Of a DNA stretch of 64,000 nt, positions 33,717-46,161 are shown piece after piece. Source of the DNA: Ottelia alismoides. Taxonomy: Eukaryota; Streptophyta; Magnoliopsida; Alismatales; Hydrocharitaceae. Location: contig JAZKJV010000604.1 in NCBI GenBank assembly GCA_037367405.1, positions 310,001-374,000 of the forward strand, in the 5' to 3' direction. Below the pieces are notes generated by a model. That model did no database searches and was not told where the DNA came from. It saw nothing but the letters and a program-made list of their open reading frames with translations. The translations under genes and the position numbers were made by a program. Positions within the stretch are counted from its first letter, which is position 1. Each line of letters opens with the position of its first letter.

Positions 33717-36700
33717 TGATGAATCTCCATTTCATCAACTTTGTTCTATCATTTTGGCCTTAAAAACCTAGCTAATACATGTAAATGACATTACTTTCTA
33801 CAAAATAGCATACATTATTTATTGCATTTATTGCGTAAATAATACTGTTTTTAATGCCAAAATTATAGAATAAAGAGAATAAAAGAAAAAAGGAAGAAAA
33901 TATTGAAAATATTTTATGACCCTAAACCCCGAGACCAAGTCAAGAATTGAGTTGGTCGACGAGGAATAAAGTGGGGGAGATAAGGGCCAAAATGCAATAA
34001 AATTGCCTTTTATTCATTCATTATGTATGCATTTTTGACACATATTTTATTCTTCATTATTTATTCATCAAATAAAGAAACATTGTATACAAGTTTTATA
34101 TAATAATGTAAATAAAAATACAAAATTGAGTTTGTACAAAAATAATATACAGTGTTCATTTTATACACAAAATAAAAAGCCAGAAACCAAACTTCACAGA
34201 CCCGTATCTTTCAAATAAAAACTCAAAACATATCAAAATCACCCTCTATGTATATAACTTTTCACGAGCTATTTAATGGCGGTGGTTCTATATTTTTTGG
34301 AGTTACTATGTGAAAGTTAGGTTTTGGGCCCTCATTGTACATTTTACCGATTAATATTCAATTTATTAATTATGTATTATTTCTACAACTTCTTATTTTT
34401 ATAATTTTGTAAATATTATTTATAACACATGTGCATATTAAAATTCGAATAAAATAAAAAAGAAAAGGAGAAATAAAATAAGTTTATGTAATTATATAGG
34501 AAAAACACCTATGATTATACCTGTATATAAATAAAAGGGGAAACTTATTCTTTAATTATTTATTCCTTTATAATTTTATAATATTCTAAATATTATTTAT
34601 ATTTCATTAAAAATACAAAACTAAAATAAAACTCAACAAAATACATTAAAATCAAAAGATGTCCATAAAACATAGGTAAAATACCTGTAAATAGGCCTAT
34701 ATAATATGCTTACCTGTTTATTTAAGTGTACAAATTACATCATAAAAATTAAATAAAAATATTTATACTCCCAAAAATAAGTTATAAATATATAAAATAA
34801 TAGAATTAAATAATAAAATAAACAAAAATAAAAAATGAAAATGTATAAAACATAGATGAATATACATATAAATACACTAATAAAAATTAACTACTAATAA
34901 ATAAAGCAAGAAAAATAAATAAAAATCATAATACAATAATAAATAAAATAATAAAGATTTTTTATTTTATTCTCGAAAAATAATAAAAATCATTTATTAT
35001 TTTAAATTAATTATTTCCGATTAAATCTGCTATTTTGTCTTTTAGCGGGCCCGCGTGGCCCAATGGGAAGCCAGGGACTGTTGACCTCCGGTCAACTTCC
35101 CCTGCGCTTCTGACTTTTGTCAGAACTGTATACTCCCCCAACTTTCACCCTTTTTCTCGGTTGATTTGTCGATCAATCGGCCTCGCTCCTTCAGAGAAAA
35201 TCATCATGGATCATCCATGATCTACGCCAGATCATTGTATAATTTTTACATAACTCTGATTCATCGATCTACGTCGGTCAATAAGGGTGTGTCAAAAAAT
35301 CTATAAATAAAACTCCCGAGTCTCCTTCCAAATTTGGTCACCATTAGAGCCCTAGGAGCCCTCGCCTTAGATCTCAATCGTCTTCTCGTGATAGGAGGAG
35401 GTCTTGTGTGCTTAGGTGGAGCTCTAGGAGGCCGGGGTGCACCCACGGCCGTCGTCATCGGCGACCTTGCTCCCTGGGCGTCCCCCGGGTATAAGAGCTG
35501 TGTCTTTTCTATGCATTTTGTTTAATTTTTCTCCTAGCTTTTATTTCCAATAATTAGTTTAATCCCTACACAGTTAGATTAGCTTAATCACTCTAGCATG
35601 TACCTCGCCGGAGTCGAGCCCCGGCAAGCTCCTCCACGTGTCATCAACGCTTTTCCATCCTATTCCCCGTGCCCATTTCATCCCTAATCACCCTACGATC
35701 ATCCCGCATATCTCGCTCCCTCCATATCCATCGTGGATATGGAGATTCAGGTGCTCCACTCCGCCATTCGCCGGAGCACCTCCGCCCGCCTCACTCCGCT
35801 CCATTCCACCACCAATAAGGCTCCCAGAACCCCCATTTTCTTGTACATAAATCTTTTGCAAGTCCGGAGGGCCAAAGGACTCCAAACGGAGTCGAATTTT
35901 GAAGACTCAAGGTACCTGGGCACCCATATCTTCTCCGACCTTGCTGGAGAGCTTCGGAGCACCTCCGATGCCTTCGAGCCCTCTGGTCGATTCATGGTGC
36001 TTCCAGGAATGAGAAGAGACCCTTGGCGGAGGGAATGGCGGTCGGAGGATCTCACGTAATCAGATCCAAACTCGCCCCAGGCGAGTTCATCCCCATTTCT
36101 TCAAGCCATCTTCCCCGCCGTCGAATGAAGATCCGCGCTCCAGAATCGTCCGCAACCGTTGGATCACGCCTAGTTCTAGCCGTTGATCGCTGCCTAGCAA
36201 TCTAATCTCCACCATTGATCCACAAATCGTCGACACGTGTATTAGTGAAGATCATCCAGCCGTCCGCCAACGCCTTTATGGGGTAAATTGCACATCTCGC
36301 TCTGCATTTTTGTCTTTATTATTTAGTCCTATAAATAAAAGTTAACGTTATAAAATAAGTGGAAATTTTGTAAATGGACCCTGAACTTATTGTAATTGCA
36401 AAAAGGTCCATTCCATGTCACCTCACGTGCCGTCCCACGTGAGAGGGCAAAATTGCATGTATACCCCTACGGGATTGTGTATTTATAAAAAGTCCAATAA
36501 ATCGAATTTATTGTTATATAAGTTTGTGAAAATTGCTGGAGGGTCCATGAACTTTATGATATTTGCATTTAGGTCCTTCCAATGCTGCGTCACGAGTAGT
36601 CCCACGTGATGGGTAAATTGCGTCTGTAGCTTTGGTATTTTCGTAGTTATTTATTAGTCCAATAAATTCTTAAATACGTTGTATATTTCTGGTATAATTT

Positions 36701-37771
36701 CATAAAGCCCCATGATGTTAATTTTATTTGCACTTCCCGCTAGGACATATATTTTTGTAGCTTTTATCTACTTATTAAAAATAGCTAGCTTGCTACTAAA
36801 AATCCACAAAAATAGGGATAAATGCTTTATGCCTAGTAGATTTATGTCAATATTTTTAATTTGCATTTTTACATTTTATCCATTTATTAAAATTAAAAAA
36901 GAGCCTAAATAAGCCCTATCTAAATCATAAAATACCAAAAAATAAAAACTTTTTGAAAAATTCCAAAAAAATATATAGTATGTTTTGATATTTATTGAGT
37001 CCAGAAAACAAAAATCTCTAAAAATAGTAAAATAAAAATAATAAAATTAAAAAGCTCAAAAATCCAACAAAAAATATAAAAATTCTATAAAAAAACCAAA
37101 AATATATTTTCCTATTTTATAATTATATATATATATTAATATTTATCTATTAAAATTCATTTGAGTAATGTTGGGACTTATTTTTTTAAACCCAAATAAA
37201 TTTCGGTATGTTTATTAATCCCATATTTGGGATTTTTTGACTTTAAAAATAAATAAAAACTAGAAAAAATTCCAGAAAATAACAAAAAAAATTAGAAAAA
37301 TATAAAATTGCAAAAATATATTATTTACTATATTTTGGGTATTTTTACATATTTTTTTTATAGTTGTATCCATATATATTTATATTGTATTTGTACATAT
37401 ATATTATATTTAAATCAAGAAGAAATATAAAAAGATAAAAATATAAAAAGAAAATACAAAATCAGAAAACCAAAATTAAAATAAAAAATTATAAAATAAA
37501 AAACTCACAAAAAGAATTATACAAATCAATGACTTGGTTGTACATAGATAACCGTAGGCTACCATTTTGCTCTCTGTGGTTTGACCTCTACATGCTTGAC
37601 TGCTATAAATTTTATGGTAGAGATAATAAATTTTAACTCGCATTTTTGGGATTCATTGATTTATTATGGTTGTGGGTTACTTGCTGAGTAAAGTAGGCTT
37701 GTCTTGAGCGGTCACCTCAACGACACTAATTGAGTTTGATTAGCAGACCCTCCGGAGAATCCTCTTTATCA
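33717..37771 (+). repeat. 5' LTR of element D (4,055 bp)
   Basis: It starts with TGATGAA, a 7-base loop and TTCATCA, and ends in TTTATCA. It matches the 3' LTR fragment from 63204. U3 is AT-rich to about 35035, then comes a GC-rich part (35040-36270) and an AT-rich remainder. The candidate 5-bp TSD to the left is CATAC (33712-33716). Confidence 0.85.
36280..36760 (+). repeat. About 166-bp tandem repeat in the D LTR (2.5-3 copies)
   Basis: The AGTCC(A/T)ATAAA motif recurs at 36325, 36491 and 36656, and GGTCC-(A/T)TTCCA at 36405 and 36572, giving a period of 165-167 bases. Each unit also holds GGTAAATTGC and CCCACGTGA. Confidence 0.7.
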
Positions 37772-37773
37772 GA

Positions 37774-37791
37774 TGGTGCCATTGCTGGGGA
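37774..37791 (+). other. Primer binding site, element D (decayed)
   Basis: TGGTGCCATTGCTGGGGA differs from the intact tRNA-Asp-type site by three C-to-T/G-to-A changes and sits two bases after the LTR end. Confidence 0.75.
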
Positions 37792-40108
37792 GCAATGAGC
37801 GCAGCCTATTTTTACCAGTCATTTTTGTATCATTATTCATCCGATTTATTGATTCATTGTTGTAAATATTTATTAATTTATCTGCAATTAACTATTTGGT
37901 TATTGTTGTAAATATTCATTGATGCTGTAAATATTCATTGGTTTGATTGTTTGATTAAAATGCTAATGCCATATTTTTGCTACTTTGATGCGAGGGCCCG
38001 CCACGCGAGGACGGGTTCCTAGGTGGCCGATGCAGTCAAGCTTGGAGGAGGTTGGTCTTTTCTTTTTGACCATCTGGAGAGAGCACCAAGGAAGCAGAAG
38101 GAGGAATTAGCTTAGAAAAAACATCAATTTTGTAGTTTTATGGTGAGAGAGAATTTTTGGCATGTAATATTTTGGACTCTACTCTTCACAACGAGGTCCA
38201 GTGCCCGGGTGTTTGTTCACCTGGGGCCTCATCGTAGTTTCCCGTATTTTATTACCGTCTTTTTATTTTGCTTTCCGTTGTTTTGAGCTTTCTGCCTCAT
38301 TTTACTTTGTTTTCTGTGCATGGAGCCCCTAGATTTAGGCTGCTTGACTTGGTAACTAGGTCCACACCTTAATAAGAATGCTTGTTCCTATATTCTATTA
38401 CGCATGGATCTAGTCAAATTAATAATGTTAGTAATTCAGATCTGATATTGCGTGTCGCTAGATGTCGTATATAGAACGTGCAGGACCCGTTGTGGCGGGC
38501 ACCGATAGGCATCAGAGACTGGACCTTGGTCTCATTTCTGAATAACTACCAATTGATGCTTCACAATTAATAGCAGCTACTATTTGGGGTGATTTTGAAT
38601 TGCACACTGCCATGTAGATAGGTTTAAAAATTTTGTTTTGCATATCGCATGGAGAGAGCTGGGATGCACTGTAAGTCTTCTAACTCAGCATGCATCATTA
38701 GGTTCAATGGTGATATTTCCATCATTGAATCGACTTGCACATCTTTTCCTCTATTTCCCTCTGATTTTGAGCACCTAGGTATTAAATAAAAATCTACAAA
38801 AACGTTAGGCCCTTGTATGAAAACAGACTCAAAAAAAGTGAAAACCCAAAAATTAAAATAAGAGGACTGCTAAATAAACTTTGACCTTAATTAAAATATG
38901 TAATGGATTATCATTGTTCTGAGTTCATAAAGCCCTTATTGTTTTCAGATACCTTTGGAGGGGACCAAAACCCCTGCCATGAGCGAGGAACGTCCCATAA
39001 GAAATAGAGCCCAAATCCCAGTCTGTAACTGCCTTGTGTATCGCCTGGATTTCCGAAGCAATGGTGCTTCTATCGTACGTGACTGAGTAGGGCCTTGTCA
39101 ACGATAGTGTTCCCACTTTGTGTGGAACATAGATATGGTCTAAAGTACTGAGCATAGGCCACACCTTCACGGGGGTGTCTGTCTCATTGGTTTGCGTCCG
39201 AGTAGGTTCTTGCACGCTCACGGGTGATTCCGTTCCGAGCAAAAACCGAAGTATTGGTTTCACATATCGTCTTCTTCTCTCTATTTATTTGGCTGAGTAG
39301 GAATCCAGGAAGGGTTACAAGGACTTCAAAAAGCGCAGATACAGGTTACAAAAGAAGGATGACAAGTACAGGATACTTTTCTGGTAGTACTCTCTCTCCT
39401 ATAGGGTTAGCGTGCTAAGGACTTGTTATAAGATATGCTTGGAATAATAACTCTAAAACTGAAAAGATAATAAGTAGCCGAACCTTTACGGCTTCACATG
39501 GCATGAGTTGGTGAACCCAATTTTGTATAAAGTGTTTGTATAGATCTATACTAAGGTTCAAAGATCAAGTCATGCACACTTACACAAATTTTGTCGTATG
39601 TTTCTCTTTTTGACCCCTGCTCAGCTCGAGCCTTTTTACTGTTTTGTATTCCGATTTTTTCCTCATTGACCACCGTATCTTTCTTCCGATATCTACTCCC
39701 CTATTGCTTCGCGAAGGTGATCCATGGATGATTTAGTCGGGATCCTGCCGACACCTACATCGATTCCATGGACTCGACCTCGCTAATACTTCGAGGCGAT
39801 TCCTGAGAACCCGATCCGGACCTTGCAGGTCGATCTCCAAACTCCTCATTTTCTACCCTTCCTCTTGACCACCCAATAAACCGGAACCACTCTTGTCCCA
39901 CTTTCATCGTTGTGAATGAAAGTCGATTACAATCCATATCCTTTTTCATTCACAACACTCTGGAATTGACCTTGATTCCAGATTAATCATGGCAGATGGG
40001 ATCCAATTGCAGAGTAGTCTGATTGGGATTCTCTCATCTTGCAGATAGAAGACAAACCAAGACCTGGATCCCAATCCAGAATTCTTCTCCTCAGATTCAG
40101 TCTCTGAG
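37792..40108 (+). other. Untranslated leader of element D
   Basis: About 2.3 kb without a supported ORF. It contains the GCGAGGGCCC site near 37990 (counterpart of the splice-acceptor-like site in A and B) and a GTGCCCGGGTG/CACCTGGGGC structured stretch near 38200. A minus-strand frame of 112 codons at 38925-39263 has no partner in A and is not called. Confidence 0.55.
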
Positions 40109-40148
40109 ATGGCTCCTCAAGGAAAGGGCAAGGGTCAGCAGCCCCCTC
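40109..40148 (+). pseudogene. Gag start of element D, split by the copia insertion
   Basis: An ATG at 40109 opens a short frame beginning MAPQGKGKGQQP that runs into the copia TSD (40144-40148). The frame resumes after the second TSD copy at 53990, which supports this as the native gag start and the copia insertion as a clean event. Confidence 0.65.
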
Positions 40149-42634
40149 CATTAGCAATGTGAGCAAGAGGTGAACCATTCCTACAATAAATGTTATTATA
40201 ATAAATGATTTATCAATAAAAGTTATTGATTATGTTTCACTCCCTTTCTGAGATTGAATGAATGAATGCACTATAAGGTCCCATTGTATAATAAGGGTTA
40301 TGTACCATGGCCAACTTGATAATCATACAGTTGTTGATTCATTGAATCATAGAGGCTGATGCTTGATGAATATCTAAGGAGTTAGATAGAGGACTCATCA
40401 AGCATCATCAAATGATTATCAAGTGATGATCTTTAGCCTGAGTAGGAGATGGCAATCCTTTCTCATTAGGCTGATATCTGATCGACCTCTTGATGCAAGT
40501 CCTCTACATGGGAATAGTGATTCGAAGGTATCAGATTAGTTGAGTCAATGGGTTGACTTAACGAGATCGAGATAACCAAAGACCTATGTTGAATACTGTC
40601 ACAACATAGGCACACATCCTCTGACCAGAGACAGATGTGTCGCTATATGTCTGAGTGTGTACATTTGGCAGACCAATAGGTTGATGACCTAACACAGGTC
40701 TATACACCAACGAGCTGGTGTGCATGTAAGGACATATGAGTAATACGATCTCTCAAAGGGATCATACATGTTCACTGGTGAACCAGGAGACATGAGCTCA
40801 CTCATGAGGTATTGGGACTGATCAAATTCCATGCATGATCTTCATGCTTTGGAAGCATGCCATGAATTTGAAGGTAAGATATATGCTTTGTGAAATCATA
40901 TGATCTTTACCAAATCCCAATGACCAAGAATGAGAAACTTAGTGATCAAATCCTGAAGATGACAGTATAAAAGTGATCTACATCTTCAGAATGATCATAG
41001 GTCTTCCAGTATGCAGGATGTACAGGTGTTGGGAATGCCTGAGGGTGTTGTGATCATAAACGATTGTATAACCATGACGCTTCCATTCCGAGAGAATGAT
41101 GAAACATGTCTGGATTTTAATGACTCATCTCAGAAGAGAAGTGACCTAATCCTAGTCCATGTATTGGATATTGATCTGAATGAGATTCAGATGCAATGAG
41201 AAGATTAGTTTTATGGCCTTGATTTAATCAAGCATCTATGGGAGGTCCATGAGATCTGAATTTGAGATGTGATCTCAATATCCAAGACACTATACGTGGA
41301 ACAATACAATCGCCATGTCCTTATCTCCAAATATCTAAGAAGAAATCGCATTATTCTTGAAAGGGTTCAAGAAGCATTAAGAAATTGATAATTAAATGTG
41401 ATTTAATTATCTTGATATGTGTGGAAATTATCCAATGTAATTAAATGTGATTTAATTATTGAGGATAAGAATAATGTGGATAGCAATATCCAATTATTCA
41501 TAATATTTTATAAATGTGATTTATAATGTATTAGAGAGAGTTAATTATAATTTATATTTATTGATTAATTATTAATGTGTATTGGATACATATTGTTTAA
41601 TTAATTGAAAATGTAAAATATATTTTGTTTTGGGTTGTGAATGTGATTCACAATTTTCCAATGGCAAGATTACAATATTCTCAAAATTAATTATGAATTA
41701 TTTTTGGAGAATAACACAACAAAAGTTGTTGGATTAAATAAATGAGATTTCCATGGAGATATGCAATCTCATGAGATTGCTCCCACTTGTAATCAAGTGG
41801 GCGGCCACCATAACCAATCTGGAAATTGGTGGTCGTCCACCATGATACTTGGGGAGGCAATATCCATGTTGGTAATCACCCTTATTTGATTGGTTTAATT
41901 TTAGGATTGATGTATATTTGATTTGTCAAATATATTTGATCTAAATTAAATCATAAGTTGTTGGTTTTTACCAACAATAATCTTGACCATTGGATTAGAC
42001 ATTAATCAATCTCATCCATTGATTTTATGTGTCCCATGAATTGAGATCCATGGATCCCAAAACTATATAAATAGAGAGGCATACCATGCTCTCTAGGTTA
42101 TGCTTTTGAAACACATCTCTCTCTCTCTCTCTTTCTTCTACACGCCAACCTCTCTCCTTGGTGGCCGTCCACCAAACCCTAGAGGAGAATAGCCATCGAC
42201 GCCCTTGCCACCGCATCGCCGCTTCGACGTTCTTCGGTTCTCCGTCTTCTTGGAGTGCTACGCTCACGAAGAAGACGTTCGATCTCCTACGACGAGATCA
42301 GGAGTTCTCCGTGCTTGGATCAACATGTTGGATTGCGAGAATCACGCGACTCATCTACGCGCTCGCAAGCTTCTTCTCCGACGATCAGACTTGAGACAGG
42401 AGGTCTCTTTTTGTAGAGACTCGATCAACCACGCTTCAAGAGGCATTCCTTTATACTTGTTGTGGTTATATATGAAACGATCCGAGAATCGTTCTTGGAT
42501 CATGTGGTTTCATCGCATGAAAACTTTTTAAATTCCGCTGCTTAGAACAACTAGTACGACTAGTTGTTCATCGTCGTATTCGATACGATGCTCACACTTC
42601 CATGATATGCTTGAGGATTAAACCATATCCTTCA
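40149..42634 (+). repeat. 5' LTR of the copia element (2,486 bp)
   Basis: It aligns over its full length with 51460-53989. Its first two bases are CA instead of TG, so the terminal dinucleotide is mutated, but the TSD fixes the border. It contains several hairpins such as GCTTGATGA...TCATCAAGC (near 40350-40395). Confidence 0.9.
42064..42073 (+). promoter_or_regulatory. TATA box of the copia 5' LTR
   Basis: TATATAAATA is placed before a CT-rich stretch and is conserved in the 3' LTR at 53403. It is the likely core promoter of the element. Confidence 0.6.
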
Positions 42635-42636
42635 AG

Positions 42637-42649
42637 TGGTATTAGAGCC
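42637..42649 (+). other. Primer binding site of the copia element (tRNA-iMet)
   Basis: TGGTATTAGAGCC lies two bases after the 5' LTR end; it differs from the usual TGGTATCAGAGCC by one C-to-T change. Confidence 0.9.
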
Positions 42650-44040
42650 TTAGGTTGAAGGTTTTGGATACGATCCGCAAACCTAGGACGACTTGGGTTC
42701 GTAGAGGTCGCGAAAGTTTTTGTCGCATTTGATTTTTGCACTTCTGTTTAGTGAATAAATTCGGCCATGTTTAAATTGTTTAAACACAAATTAATCACTT
42801 GGATTTTGTTCCCATTAAATAAGGAAATTATAGGATCTGATTTTACGTAATTTGAATTCTGTTTGCTCGAGATATGGTTATTTTAATGAACATGTATTCA
42901 CTGTTGCGGGAACTGCAAATCTTAACATGGTTGATGAGTTAATTACTGTTTTGATATTCCTCAAAATGCGTGAAATATCACTTAGGTTCTATCCTAAATC
43001 AAATTATCAATCTTTGAAGATTGATTTTATCTAATTTGGATTTAAATTGATTGATATATGTTAATTTTAGTAAGTAGGGGTCACTACTGAAATTACAGTC
43101 CTAATCAAAAACCATGTGATTGTCAATTAGTGAAATTAATTGTTAATTTCATGAAATAATTATGGAAAATATTTGAGAAATATTTAATGATGATTATTTT
43201 TTAATTGACTTGGCCTCAACCAATAAATTGATTAGATTTGATCTAGATCATAATTGGAAACACAATCATCAAACTCCTTCCTTGAATAGGATTGAGAATT
43301 TGTCTAGAAAATTTTCTTATAATCAAAAATGTTTTGATTATTACTATATGGTATAATATCGGTTGAAGAACTAATGATCATCTCAAGTACAAAGTGATTG
43401 ACTCGGTATTATTTTTTCCCGAGACAGATATGGTGTCTAGTCGGGGATCGCTGGGGTAGCGGGTCGCACCGGTTGCGGTCTGTCCCACTCCCATCGGTAC
43501 TGGCCATGATAGCGGGTAGGGAACGAATGATGCCTGAGAGATCATGATGTATTTATCTAATTATTAAAATTTGAATTAATGCATACTTTGAGATAATACC
43601 ATATATTCAAGTAAAAATCAAGTTTGTTGATTGAATTGGATTGAAAATTAATTTAATATGATTAAGTTAATTATATCCAATTAAAAACACTCTATTATGA
43701 ATAGATGTATATTTCCCTTGAAAGAATTAATTATGTGAATATGATTCATGATAATTAATTAAAATTTGAATATGAGATAGAGGATCACATAAGTGACATC
43801 CATGGTCTCCCGTCAAGGCGAAGGGTTTCGTCGCCAGATATTGTATGTGGGAGACGCATGTCCGAAGTGACAGCTCCTGCATATGATCCATTTGGATCGG
43901 GCTCGTCACTTCTCGAAAGAGTAAGGACGTATGCGTAGTGACCCCAATATTGGGTCCTCATATTATTGGGGCGATATTGGATTGCGCAGAGCGAGTTGTA
44001 TTCCTGTTGACGGTTCGTTCAATTAATGACGGGTCAACAT
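42650..44040 (+). other. Leader of the copia element, part 1
   Basis: Untranslated. A GC-rich stretch at 43430-43520 (with GGGTAGCGGGTCG and CGGTTGCGGTC words) and another at 43800-43930 stand out from AT-rich surroundings and look able to fold; they are candidates for packaging signals. It ends with the left copy of the MULE TSD, GGTCAACAT (44032-44040). Confidence 0.55.
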
Positions 44041-44150
44041 AAGATTTTTTAAATAATTATTAAAAAAATCATAATTAACTAAATAAGCATGAAGGAAAAA
44101 ATTTAAAAAAAATAGGTATCGATCGGCACCTGAGGTACCGATTTGGGGCG
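44041..44150 (+). repeat. Left terminal inverted repeat of the MULE
   Basis: Read on the plus strand it matches the reverse complement of 47102-47208 with scattered mismatches: an AT-rich outer part (AATAATTATTAAAAAAATC) and an inner TCGGCACCTGAGGTACCGA palindrome followed by TTTGGGGCG. Confidence 0.9.
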
Positions 44151-44222
44151 ACCCCTCCAAATCGGCACCTGAGGTGCCGATTTGGACAGAGGCTCCAAAT
44201 CGGCACCTGAGGTGCCGACTTG
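44121..44222. repeat. Three subterminal palindromes of the MULE
   Basis: The near-perfect palindrome TCGGCACCTGAGGTGCCGA occurs three times about 38 bases apart (CGGCACC at 44124, 44163 and 44201); the first has one change. One further copy lies in the right terminal repeat near 47108-47128. They are likely transposase-binding or regulatory sites. Confidence 0.85.
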
Positions 44223-44770
44223 GAGATGGCCATTTTACAAAACACACCCTGTTAATACTTTAATTATATTTCAATACTACCGGATACTACAAATTATTAT
44301 TATGTTCATTAGATGTGAATGAGGACATTTGAGGAATTTTGTAAATAATTTTAAAAAATAAAATAAATTTAATAGGCTTTCAATATTTTCCTTCATCACA
44401 ATTTTTTTGATCTATCAGTAGAGCTTCGGGCTCTCATCTTCTTCCCAATAACGTTATTGTAAAATGTGAAGTATATCTCTATTTTTAACTATATTCTTCA
44501 TTATCGATACATACTTAGAATATTTATAATTGACATATCAACAATATTATAGTAAATATAAAGAAATTGAGAGTGTGCTCAACATCATTTACCATTGACA
44601 TATGTGAACTCAACAACGTACAACTTGACATGAATTAATTTAAAAAAAATACAAGTATTTTATTAAAATCATAAGAGAATAAAGATGAGTTTACAAATAA
44701 TAAGAAAAATTTTTACAATAACTTAAACTTTCCATATCTTCAGAAATCCCTTCAGACCTCCTCCTCCACC
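44223..44770. other. MULE noncoding stretch between palindromes and PMD gene
   Basis: AT-rich with no supported ORF; probably the 3' untranslated part of the PMD gene. Confidence 0.5.
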
Positions 44771-46057
44771 TCATGCACCTCCTCCTTTGTCGTTTCCTTT
44801 CCCTCCATCTCCCAATTTTTTGTGAGTCTCCTCATGTGTTGTCTTCTTCTTCTGCTTGGCCATTTGTTCTGAATGCGTTGGAATGTGCCCTGGAGGATGC
44901 GGTCTAGCTGACGACTTCCGTGGCGGTTCGATTGTTTGGGATTCCTGATTTCTTGACGTTCGTACACTTGTTGAATGGCGAGGCGGCTCTGATGGAGGAG
45001 GCTCAGTGATCCTTACTTCGGGAGAAGGTCTTCGAGGCAGCTCCGGACGTTGTTGTGGTATTATCGTGGATATACCAAACAACTGTCTATCGAAATCAGT
45101 TGCCTCCATTTGCCGAACACTATCAAATATCTGCGACTGCAAATCTCTTGAACTATATCGAGTAGACGGTATGAGCTGAGAGGGTCCAGAGTCAAATTGA
45201 CTCGAAGGTCCAACAAGCGATGGTCCTACAAGGTTGAGACATTTTCATTGTTATAAGTATCACCCCAAGCCAGTTGAGCACATTCTTGCAGTTCACGTAA
45301 GTGTAATAGGTACCTAAAAAATTAATCAAACCTAAGAATACAACAACAATTAATAATGTAATACTTTCACTCATTAACGCATACCTTAGAGGCACCATAT
45401 CTCCGCTGCTGTCTGCAAGAACACTACATCCTATATGATAAAAAATCAGTGCTCTAACCAAAAGGGTCGCTTGTTCTTCATCTTCAATACCCTGGAGCGG
45501 ATGTTCTGAACTGAAGAAGATGTCACGTATCCAAGACAGCTTCACTTTTCCACTCATTTATCTGAGTGGGTACTACTCCTAACAAACTCATGCATACTGC
45601 GTCCCATCCACCTGTAGGAGAATCTGGCCCAGTGACAGGTAGACCATCAACTCTCAATCCACTAATTAATCCCATGTCCTGTAGAGTAATGGTAGCCTCC
45701 CCTAAGTTAGGTGAAATGTGTGTGTCTCAGGTCTCCATCTCTAATAAACTGGTCAGTAACGAGGGATCCATTTGGACTCTTCTCATGTTTACCACACATG
45801 AAAAACCCGATGCTTCTAACAATCGTTGTACTACATCACTCTTCTTGTCAGAAATGGTGTTTGGTAACTCATTATGCTCTACAAATCGAATCTGTAAAAT
45901 ATTTTGAATAAGAAATAAGTAACAGTATTATGAAACTGTAAATTCATAAAATCTTTAAATTACTTACCGAGCTAGTAGGTTGTGATGACCGATGGTCGTT
46001 CTGCATATATAATATTGAGGTATCTACTGGTCCAGGAACTCTATCCATATGTGTCAT
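44771..46057 (-). pseudogene. Plant mobile domain (MAIN-like) gene, three exons, broken
   Basis: The proposed model on the minus strand is exon 1 46057-45968 (30 codons, ending at a GTAAGTA donor), exon 2 45891-45385 and exon 3 45313-44771, with AG acceptors at 45893-45892 and 45315-45314. Exon 2 carries LLTSLLE, then THISPNLGEATITLQDMGL, then GLPVTGP and GWDAVCMSLLGV, which follow the PMD pattern. Exon 3 starts YLLHLRELQECAQLAWG and continues into a Pro/Ser/Arg-rich tail (45142-44771). A TGA in exon 2, where a Trp is plausible, and frameshifts near 45560 and 45230 break the frame. PMD proteins occur both in transposons and as host silencing factors. Model is my inference from splice consensus and family pattern. 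Confidence 0.7.
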
Positions 46058-46161
46058 CTACATTAATAATTATAAATTTCATGAAAACATAAATTATCAA
46101 TTTGAAATGCAAATGAAATAAAAATTATCCAATTAAAATGTCCTTACATACCCATGTATTC

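Noticed and set aside
38925..39263. 112-codon minus-strand ORF in the D leader
   Set aside because: No counterpart in related leaders of A or B, no recognised domain, antisense to the element.
44121..44222. CRISPR-like array
   Set aside because: Three palindromic units with short unequal spacers at a transposon end; the context is a Mutator element in a plant genome.
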